Shown one piece after another: positions 29,496 through 41,400 of a DNA stretch of 46,085 nucleotides. Location of the stretch: positions 1 to 46,085 of the IMG/VR virus record IMGVR_UViG_3300037285_000174; one strand, given 5' to 3'. The position numbers and the translations under genes are program-made. This DNA is from a virus. The notes under the pieces were generated by a model. The model made no database searches. It saw nothing but the letters and a program-made list of their open reading frames with translations, and had not been told where the DNA came from. Within the stretch, counting starts at the first letter, position 1. Each line of letters starts with the position of its first letter.

Positions 29496-32400
29496 TGGCT
29501 TACAACAAAGATCAAGAAGACTTTTCTCTACCTGACGCAAACAACTCAGATAGAAGTGCTAGTAATTTCTTACCAAAATACTTTAGAACAGACATAAACA
29601 AAAAGTTTATAAACAGCACAATTGATCAAATGATCAATCCTGGAGTAGTTGAAAAAATTGATGCTTATGCAGGTCGCAGACATGCAAAGGCTACAAAATA
29701 CACTGATAACTTTTTGCAAGATTTTACAGCCAATCGAGAAAACTATCAGTTTGAGCCAGTTGCTGTTTATAAAGACGAACTTAATAATGTTGAATTTTTA
29801 AAGAATTACAATGATTATATTGCTCAGATTAAAAACTTCAAAGGCACAGTTAGCAATCACAGTTTACTTAACAGTCAGGAGTTCTATGCATGGGATCCGC
29901 ATATTGACTGGGACAAGTTTGTAAACTTCCGCGAATACTATTGGTTACCTACTGGTCCTGTATCTATTGCAGTCGCTGGACAATCAAATGAGGTTGTTAG
30001 CACATATACTGTTACTCTGGCAGATGACGGCGACAATCTTGCTTACGTGTTTACTCCAAATGGGTTTACTAGAAATCCAACGTTGAAATTATATAGAGGA
30101 CAGACATATCGTTTTGAAATTGATACTCCTGGCCATCCAATTGCTATTGCAGTGTTGCGAAACTTCACTGACAATGATTTAACTGTTAACACAGACTTTG
30201 ACAACACCAGTAATTTATACACTGACGGTGTATCGTCAGTTACTGATTATGTCGACAGCGGAGTAATCGAATTTGTTGTTTCAGAGACTGCACCGGACAC
30301 TCTTTACTACATAAGCAAAAACGACATCAATACAAGCGGTGTATTTTCAACGTTCGATATTGAAAGTAATACGGAAATTAACGTTGCTGAAGAAATCATT
30401 GGCAAAAAAACATACAAGACTAGCACCGGAGTTGAACTAAGCAACGGTATGAAATTGTTTTTTCAAGGCGCAGTAACACCTGAAAAATATGCAACTGGAA
30501 ATTGGTATGTCGAAGGAGTCGGTTCACAAATACATTTAGTTGCCGAATCAGACCTTGCAGTTCCGGCAATCTTTACAGCTGATGTTGACATTCCGTTTGA
30601 CAGCGCGGAAATAGGCTTTGACCTATACCCGTTTGACACTGCAACTAGCTTTGCAGGAACCAAGGATTATATTGCTATAAACCGCGCTAGCGCTGATGGA
30701 AATCCGTGGACACGTTATAATAGATGGTTCCACAGAGATATCATTAAAACATCTTTTTTATATAATAACTTGCCAGTTGTAATTGACGAATCAGCTCGGG
30801 CAAAACGTCCAATCATTGAATTTGAAGCCGGGTTAAAACTATTCAATCACGGTACAAAATCAAAATTAAACGTTGACCTTGTTGATACTTTTACAACAGA
30901 TGTATTTTCAACAGTAGAAGGAAGCATCGGATACAACGTTGATAACGTTGACCTTGTTGACGGAATGAACATACTATTTACAAAAGATACCGATATAACA
31001 GTAAAGGGAAAAATTTACAAAGTTAACTTTATTCTACACAACGGAATTAATCAGATTAGTTTAACTGAGATAGTCGAAACAAATCCGTACGTTGGCGAAG
31101 TTGTCTTGGTCCGCTACGGAGTTGAGTACAAAGGTAAAATGTTTTACTTTGATGGAGAAGAATGGATTTTATCCCAAGAAAAAACAGAAGTTAATCAGCC
31201 TCCGTTATTTTCTCTGTACAATAACAACGAAATTAGTTTTTCTGATACTGTTGTGTATCCTGCAAACAGTTTTAACGGTAATAAATTATTCAGCTATCGA
31301 GTTGGAAACGGCCTTGCTGACACAGAGTTAGGATTTCCTCTTTCGTACAAAAATATCGCAAACGTCGGAGACATAGTTTTTGATTTTAATTTGTTAAGCG
31401 ACAATTTTAGTTACCAGGACGAATTAAATGTACCAGTAACTCTTACTAACGATACTGGATACCTAAAAAAATATAATACTACCGGTGATACTAACGTTTA
31501 CGTAAATGCTTGGAAAAAAGCTGTAACTGATAGTAAGCAACTAGTTATTAGGCAATACAATGCTGCCTTGCAATTAAATAACTTTCTAGTTGACGTGTTT
31601 GACAACAGTGGGTCACTAACTGACCTTCGTGTAATAGTTTATGTTAATAACGTTAGAAAAGTTGCAAACGTTGACTACGAAATTCAAAATACTAACGGAA
31701 CAGCAAAAGTTGTTTTTGTCGATGATGTATCTACCAACGACTTGATATTGCTTAGGTGTTACAGTGCTGCATCTAAGAACGACAACGGATTTTATGAAAT
31801 CCCTGCCAACCTCGAACACAACCCGTTAAATGAAAATATAACAGACTTTACACTTGGACAAGTTAATGATCATCTTGACAGCATCGTCGAAGACTTGCCG
31901 GCATTCTCAGGAAACTTTCCAGGGAGCAGCAATCTGCGAGATCTTGGATCTATTACTGCAAACGGTAAAACGTTTGTTCAGCACAGTGGTCCTGTCAACT
32001 TGGCACTTTACCACATAACCGACAAAGATGCAAATGTAATTAAATCTTTAAAATACGCCAGAAGAGAATATGCTAAGTTTAAAAGAAAATTTATTAATGA
32101 ATCATTAACAACTGGATTTGACGGAAATATTAAAGATCACGTTGACTTAATTTTAGTAAAACTTTTAAAAGACAAAACTCCAAATATGCCATTCTTCTTT
32201 AGTGACATGATTGGCGTAGGCGCAGCAACAAAAACTATTCATACAGTTGAATTCACAGGCCCGGCATACTTTGCACTAACTATTGATTTTAATTTAACAG
32301 CACTTTCAACTAGCTCAGTTGGCGTTTATAAAAATAACATTCAACTTCTGCACGCACGTGACTACACGTTTGTCAACGGATTTGTTTATGTAACTGCAGA

Positions 32401-35400
32401 TTTACAAGACACCGACACAGTTGAAATTTACGAGTATGAATCAACCAATGGATCTTTTATTCCACCGACTCCTACTAAGTTAGGACTTTATCCATCTTAT
32501 CAGCCCGCTGTATACACTGATGATACTTACGTTGAATCAAAAACAGTTATACGCGGCCATGACGGAAGTCAGATGATTGCGTTTGACGACTACAGAGATG
32601 ACCTTCTTGTAGAATTAGAAACCCGCATTTATAACAATATCAAATGCAACAACAATAAAGAATTGATAGATATCAATGAATTTGTAGGAGGGTATGCAAG
32701 AAACACTGGACATTCAACCGAAGCTATTAGCGCAGCAATTCTGTCAGACTTTGCACAATGGCTAGAAATTTCTGGATCGCCGGATTATTCAACTCACGAT
32801 TTCTGGGACAACAGCAACACGTTTACTTACAACTATTCTAATACGCACGACTTAGACGGCAATCCGTTGCCCGGTTTTTGGAGAGGCATCTATAAAAAAT
32901 ATTACGACACAGACGCTCCTCACGCTAGACCTTGGGAAATGCTGGGATTTACTATTATGCCACAGTGGTGGGAAACTGCCTATGGCCCAGCACCGTATAC
33001 TAGTAATAACAGAATACTATGGAATGATCTAAAAGAAGGAATCTTTAGAGAACCGGGTAAATCAGTTGTACGCGATTCTAAATATATTAGGCCTGACTTA
33101 TTAAAGTTTTTACCAGTAGATGAGTTTGGAAGATTGCTAAGTCCTCTGGAATCTGGCCTTGCCCAAAACTTTTCACTTACTAGTAGCAACACTAGTTTTA
33201 AGTTTGGGGATATGTCCCCTGTTGAAGCTGCATGGAAAAAAACTAGCGAATATCCGTTTAGCTTAATTACTGCTTGGGTATTACTTCAACCAACAAAAAT
33301 AATTGGACTGGGGTTCGATTGCAGCAGAATTGAAAGAAGTATAACTGGAAATATTGTTTACACCGACACTCAAAAAGCGATTAATCTTAGCAGCTTGGCA
33401 CTACCAAGCATATCGTCATCGGACACAATTGTTCTTACATCTGGATTAGTTAACTATGTTGCAGACTATATGGTTACTAAAACTGAAATAAAGTATAACG
33501 ACTACAAAGAAAAATTAGTAAATCTTACCAATCAACTAGCAATCAAACTTGGCGGCTACGGAGATAAGACAAAGCTAAAGTTAATACTAGACAGCCGAAG
33601 TCCGCTGAATAAAACAAGTGTATTTGTTCCTAACGAAAATTATCAGATTGAATTTGCTACTAGTAATGCACTTGATATTGTTGTACTAAGTGGTATAATT
33701 ATTGAAAAAACTGCTCTGGGATATATTATTTCTGGCTACGACAAAGAAGATCCAGTCTTTAACTTTACTAAACCCATTGTGCAAAACGCAAATTCTACAA
33801 TTACCGTTGGCGGAATATCTGAATCATTTATTAATTGGACAGAAAACAAAGGGTACACTAGCGGAACAGTTGTTGAATACCAAGGAAAATACTACAGAAC
33901 AAAAATAACACATACTAGCTTAACTACCTTTGATTCGGGAAAATTTGTTATATTAGCAAGTCTTCCTGTAGTAGGTGGTATTACTGCTAGTGTGCGAACC
34001 ATGTTTGAAGACACGGTAACAAGTTTTCCTTATGGAACACTACTATCAAGTGTGCAGGAAGTTGCTGACTTTATGACAGGGTATGAAAATTATCTTGTTA
34101 AGCAAGGCTTTGTGTTTGACTTCTTTAATCAAGAGACAAATGCAGTCGAAGATATGAAACTTTGCATTCAGGAATTTATGTTTTGGGTTACTCAAAACTG
34201 GGACAACGGAACAGTATTAACAGTCAGTCCTGTTGCAAACAACGTTACGTTTGAAAGAGAGTATTTTGTTGTTGACGACATATATGACAGCTTTTACGAT
34301 TACAATTTACTAACTGGCGAAGGCAACCGAATTAGCAAGGAATTTTCTAACATATTTAGAAACAACGCCAACGAGTTCGGAGTTAAGCCGGTTAACTCAA
34401 TTGATGGAATTTTCTTAGTTAAACTACCGCTTGTACAAAAAGAACACATTATTTTAGTTGACAACAACACAGTTTTCAACGACACTATCTTTGATATGAA
34501 AACAGGTTACCGTCAAGAGAGAATTAAAGTTGTAGGTTACAGAACAGACAATTGGACCGGAGGACTAAATGCTCCAGGCTTTATTTACGATACTGCAAAG
34601 GTTACACTTTGGAAAGAGTGGACGGACTATGCAATTGGGGATGTAGTTAAGTACAAAGAATTTTTCTATGCAGCAAATTTAAAACACACTGGAACAGACT
34701 TCTTTGATGCTAATTTCTGGAACATACTAGCAAAGCGTCCTGAAGCAGAACTTCTCCCTAACTGGGACTACAGGGTAAACCAATTTACGGACTTTTATAG
34801 CCTTGACACTGACAACTTCGACAGTGAGCAGCAACGCCTTGGCCAACACTTGATTGGATATCAAAAAAGGGAATATCTAGCTAATATCATCCCTGATGCT
34901 GTTAGTCAATACAAGTTCTATCAGGGCTTTATACAAGACAAGGGTACTAAAAATGCACTTACTAAATTATTTGATGCATTAAGTTCAGCCAACAAAGACA
35001 GCCTTGAGTTTTTTGAAGAATGGGCTATTAGATTAGGCCAATACGGCGCAGTCGAAAACATAACCGAGGTTGAATATAATCTCGATGAAGCTAATTATAG
35101 ACTAGAGCCACAATTAGTTGAACTGGCAAACAGTATTTCGTCAACTAGGACTGACCTTGTTTACGAAATTGCACCGCATCAAACTTATGTTAAACCAAAT
35201 AATTATGACCATGACAACTTGTTTACAGAATTATCAGGAACAGAGACTTACGCCAAAGACAGCGGATACGTAAGAGATCAAGACGTTTCGTACTTAGCAG
35301 AAGGAAAAGATCAAATTCTTGCCCTCTTGATTGATAATATTTTAATTGGTGAATTTATATGGGTCAAGGACAACAAGCAGTCTTGGACAGTATTACGTCA

Positions 35401-38400
35401 TGTTAATTCAAATTATCAAGTTAGCAATATTGTTTCGTCATTGCCAGATAATTTACCGGTTGACACCGAAAACAAAAATGGATTTACTGTTTATTTTGAT
35501 GAACACGTAACTTTTAACGAAGGTGATATAATCGGAATTAAATCAGGAATTCTTGATATCAATGGCTTCTTCAAGGTGGCATATGTTTCGCTTAACGAAG
35601 TAGTAATTTTAACAGATACTCCTGTAAACATAAATGAATTTACAGACAGTACAGCACTAGCTGTTACAAAGTTTGTTCAACGACGATTCAGTGATGCAAC
35701 TGACCTCAACGACACTATTACAGATATTAGAGTTGATCTAAAGGATGCAGTCTGGATTGACAACGCAGAGTCGGGCAAGTGGGGCGTTTATGAAAATAGT
35801 AATATTTTTGCACTCCAGGACGAAATAGTCAACCCAACTGATAGCTCTGACGGATTTGCATCAAGCTTTGCAGCGTCGGAAACTAACAATATAGTTGTAA
35901 TTGGATCACCTAATAACGAAACTAACCCGATAACTAGAATTTATAGAAGATTTTCAGAAAGTTCTCCAAGCATTCTTCTGCAAGACATTACTGCAACTGA
36001 TGAGATTTCTTCAAATAGCCTATACGGATTTGATGTTGCAGTTAGTGCAAGTGGCGATTTTATTGCAGTGGGCGCACCGAGTGCAATAAGCACAGATAAT
36101 TTAACTGTTGGTTTACCCTTGCAGGGAGCAGTATTTCTGTATAGCAGAAATCAAAACGGGACTTATGACAAGATTAAAACAATCTTGAGTCCGACTCCTG
36201 CAGAAAATCAACAGTTTGGATATCAGGTTGAACTACAACAAGACGAAAGTGGCGTTACTAGACTATTTGTTGGTGCCCCAGGCCTTATCAACGAAGCTGG
36301 CAAGATTTATGTAGTTGATAACTCGACTACTGAATGGAGTTATAACAACATTGTAATTGATACTGTTAAGAAGTTTTCTGTAAATAAATTCGGCGATGTT
36401 ATTTTAACTTCGTCTCCGATTAACACTACTAACCAGATGTCTGTTTACAGAAAGCAAGACGATGGTACCTTTGACAATTCGATAATGCCTGTAATCAGTG
36501 AAGAAGACAGCGCCGAAGAATTTGGCTATGCTATCGCCATTAATGATGCAGGCGACCAGCTTGCTATTTCCGCCCCACGTAACGATGACGCTGGCATAGA
36601 TGCAGGCGCAGTTTACATTTACAGTCAAACAGCAGCATCTGAGTATGTATTGTCACAAGTATTAAACAGTCCGTTTGACGAAAAGAATGAGGCGTTTGGC
36701 ACCGGTCTAGATTTTTCTTTAAACAAGCTTGCTATTTCTGGAAAAAATACTGATACAATAACAACAACTTCTTTTGACAATTATTTTACACTAATTAGTG
36801 AGTATCAGGTGGGAGTTGACTACACTGGAACACTGGTATATTCAAGATATGTGTTTGATCAAACTTCTGCCAGCAACGAAGCTAACACAACATTTGACGG
36901 CGGAACTACTAGATTTGCAAACGTCGAACCTGATACTGGCAGAATTGCAGTGTTCCAGAAGATCGGCGAATCATTTATATTCGGTGAAGATGTAAACTAT
37001 AGACGAAATACAAAATTTAACGACATTTCAAACTTTAAGTTAGTTGACAATCACATCTATATTGGCTTTCCTAAACTAAATCCAGTAACACAGGATCCTA
37101 TTTTTGAAGGAACCTACATAGGCAACGATTCGAGTGTTGGTATGTTTGCTGACTTAAGAGCTGACGCAAACTCAAATAGTTGGTCAACAATCACACAGGA
37201 ATCAGGTAAAATTGACATTTCGAAAATACAACGTTGCTTTGTATATTCAAAAGATAAAAATGATATTATTTCAAACTTAGACATTATTGATCCAAGACAA
37301 GGAAAAATTGCAGGCCCTGCAGAACAAGAATTAGAATTTAAAACATTTTACGATCCTGCTGTTTATACTATAAACGCTAACAACACGCCTGGCGCAACTG
37401 TGGATAGCTCGTCAAACTGGACCGAAAACTATGTAGGAAAACTGTGGTGGAATCTAGATACAGTAAGCTGGTATAACCCGTATCAAGGCGATGTACAATA
37501 CAGAGCAAATAACTGGAATAAAGTTACTATTGGATCAACTGTTGATGTGCTAGAATGGGTTGGTACTAATTTACTTCCGTTGGAATGGAATGCAATAGCC
37601 GGCACCAACGAAGGTTTTGCTCAGGGTGTTAGTGGAACAGCCCTTTATGGAAATGACATATATAGCCTAAAACGGGTATATGATACTGTTTCAAGATCAT
37701 TTACATCAAAATACTTTTACTGGGTTAGCAGTAGCAGAATTATTCCCAATTCGTCATCAAGAAGACTAAGTGCATTTGATATTGCTGCACTTATTAGAGA
37801 CCCGGCTGCTGCTGGGTACCGTTTCGTGGCACCGCTTGATACTAACAAATTTGCAGTTTACAATTCAAAGAATCTGTTTGAGGGTACAAACAGCATATTA
37901 CACTATAGCTTTGCAACTGATCCAAATTTACAAACTAATATTCACAGAGAATACCAGCTTATAACAGAAGACCTTGCTACAAGCAGAATTAACAACGAAG
38001 TAGAAATTAAATGGTTTGATAGCTTAATTGGGTACGACCAAAACTCTAATCCTGTTCCGGACCCTGAATTGCCAGTTAAGCAACGACACGGAATTTTAAA
38101 TTTTCCGCGCCAGGGAATGTTTGTTAATAGGTTAGAAGCAGTTAAGCAAGTAGTTGAAAGAGTTAATTCGGTGTTAACAGTAAGCCAAATTGTTGACGAT
38201 ACTGATTTTTCTACTTTACTGTCAAAAGACGAGCCGCCGTCTCCTGCTTCTGGAATTTACGATACTATAGTAGACACTGTGGATCAACTAAGTTTTGTTA
38301 GTGTTGCTAGAGCAGCAAGAGCAGAACTTGAGCCAATCATTGAAAATACTAGAGTAGTTGGCGTCAACATTATAAATTCTGGAAGAGGATACACTGTTGC

Positions 38401-41400
38401 ACCTAAAGTAATTATCAGTGACGGATCTGGCACAGGCGCAGTAGTCAACACCGTTATAAACAATCTCGGACAGGTTACAAGTGTAACAGTTAAGTCAGTC
38501 GGAAAAAATTACTCAGATACTGCAACTATATTAGTTAGAAAATTTAGTGTACTTGTTAGTACGGATACTGATATTGGTAACCGATGGGCAATTTATTCAT
38601 GGGATACCACAAGTCAGTCCTGGACAAGAATAGACAATCAATCATTTGACACAACTCGTTATTGGGACTACACAAATTGGTATGCTGCTGGATACAATTC
38701 TCAAACAGCAATCAATCACATTGTTACCCAAACTTATAAACTAAACGGACTTAACGATGATATCAATGATGTTATCAAAATTGAAAATGTTGGCGCAGGC
38801 GGCTGGTTACTTCTAAGAAAAATTAGCAACAACGGCGGACTAGACTTTACAGTTAACTATGAGACTATTGGTAGAGAAAACGGCACTATACAGATCTCGA
38901 CAAAAATTTATGATTATGCATCAACTGCTAGTGGATTTGATGCAACTATTTACGACAACTCATTTTATGATAGAGAACCAGTGGTTGAATTAAGAAACAT
39001 CTTAATTGCACTGCGCGATAACTTGTTTGATGCTGATTTGTCTGTTGAATGGAACAAGCTGTTCTTTGCAAGCATGAGATATGCATTTTCTGAACAGTCA
39101 AACATTAACTGGGCATTCAAAACAAGCTTTGTCAGAGCAAAGCATAACCTTGGCATGTTAACACAAAAAGTTACGTTTCAAAATGACAACTTGTCAAACT
39201 ACGAAGACTATGTAAATGAAGTAAAACCTTATAGTACTAAAGTTAGAGAATATATTAGCTCGTACGAACACATAGAACCTACACAATCATTAACCACAGA
39301 CTTTGACTTGCCACCGACATACAATATTGCTACTAGTAAAATTGAGCCAACTGTTGCAACACAAACAGGCGACGAAATAACTAATCTGGTAACACAGTAT
39401 TTTCAACCATTAATTGATCAGTGGACAGAAAACAACGGATACGAAATTATTAGAATTGATGTAGTAAACGGCGGCGACGGATATAAAGAAACTCCGTTAG
39501 TTACAGTAAGTGGAGATCATGCTACTACTGCAACTGCATTCTTAAGCAGAGGGTCAGTTAAGTCTGTTGTAATCGACAACCCTGGGAAGAAGTATTATAC
39601 TACTCCGATTATTACAATAGTTGGCGACCAAGAAACTGGTAGTACACCTGCAACTGCGGTTGCTATTATAGGTAACGGTAAAGTTCGTTCGACACACATG
39701 ACTATAAAGTTTGATAGAGTAAGTGGTTCGTACGTGTTTACTGAATTAAATGAAACAGAAAGCTTTGAAGGTACTGCAACTAAAGAAACGTTTAATCTAA
39801 AATGGCCAATAAACATTAATACTAATTCTTACACTGTTATTATTGATGGAATTGAACAACTTGCAAGTGCTTTTAAAATAGGCAACAGCATTGATACATC
39901 AAAGGGATACGACAGGTATGTTGGATATATAGATTTTGTCAACTCTCCTGTGTTAGAAGCACAGATTACAATTCGCTATCAAAAAGACATTAAGTTATTG
40001 GCAGCAGCCGACAGGATTAACTTTTTCTACAATCCAACAACTGGCATGCTAGGAAAAGACCTTACACAACTAATAGACGGCACTGAATATTCTGGTGTAA
40101 CACTTAACAGCTTTAACTTTGGTAACAACCATGGATGGGATATTGCAGGTTACGGATCTTTACCGTGGGATACGTTTGATGAGTCCGATCAGGATGAAAT
40201 CTTCATCCTAGATGCTAGTACTACAATATTTGAATTAAGTCAACCACTTGAAAACGCTGTTGAATATAATTTTTATCTAAACGGAACACGATTAGACGAT
40301 CCAGATTACGGCACATCATCACCGGTGACTAACACAGGCGCAGTTATGCAGACCATCATAGGCAACGGAACAACTAGTACTGTAACAATTGATGAAGCGC
40401 TCGTACCTACTGTTGCAGGCGATATCGTAATTATTCGAAAGAGCACAAGCGATGGCGCAGCAAACCTTGCAAATTATGACACACAGTTGTCAGGCGGAGA
40501 TCTCGGCTACACAACAGCAACTGGCATCGACAGTGGAGAAATTAAAATAGACGGCGACGATTTTGTTACTCCAACAACATCAAAAGGTCCTGAAGAACTT
40601 GTTCCAGGTGAAATCAGGGACACATTGGATATTCAAGTGTACCACAGACCGGGCAACGGCGCCGGAATAATTGGCACTGCAAATTATAATATTGATGGAA
40701 CCCAGTCAGTATTTACTCTGCCAGAAATTCCGCAAACAAACGATAGCGTTATTGTTAAAGTAGACAACATAATTCTTGGAAGTGATCTATATACTATTGA
40801 TCACGAAAGTCAAACGCTATCGTTAGACGATAGCACACTCCCAGTTGGGTCTCGATTATCTATTACTGCAATTGGCACAAACGGAATTAATCTAATCGAC
40901 ACAACTAACTTTCTATCAGATGGAAGCACAACTAGTTTTGTAACTTCGGCAATATGGAGCGATCAAGTGTCGTCTTTGATTACTGCTAACGGCATAATTC
41001 TAAAAAATGGTCTTGAATATCTGTTGTCAGAAACTGTAATAGAAGACGGATTTTTACATAGAGTGAAGATTGAGTTTTCAAATAATGTGCTAGCCGAAGG
41101 GGACTTTGTACAGTATAGTCTTTATAGCACATTAATAAAAACGCATAGTCAAGTTGACATTGATAAGACGTTTGTGCCTGATGGTAGTAGCAATTACCAT
41201 ATATTTAACGGATCAACAAGCACTGTTCCGTTTAACAATCTTCCTATATCACACAATATACTTGTTAAAGTCAATAACAAAATTCTAAATCCGGGATATA
41301 GCATTTCGTACACTACAACAGATTCGCGAATTTACGACATTGAAGAGTGGCAGTTTAGAAACACTACAATCGACGCAAGTGAAGTATTTGTATTTGCTAA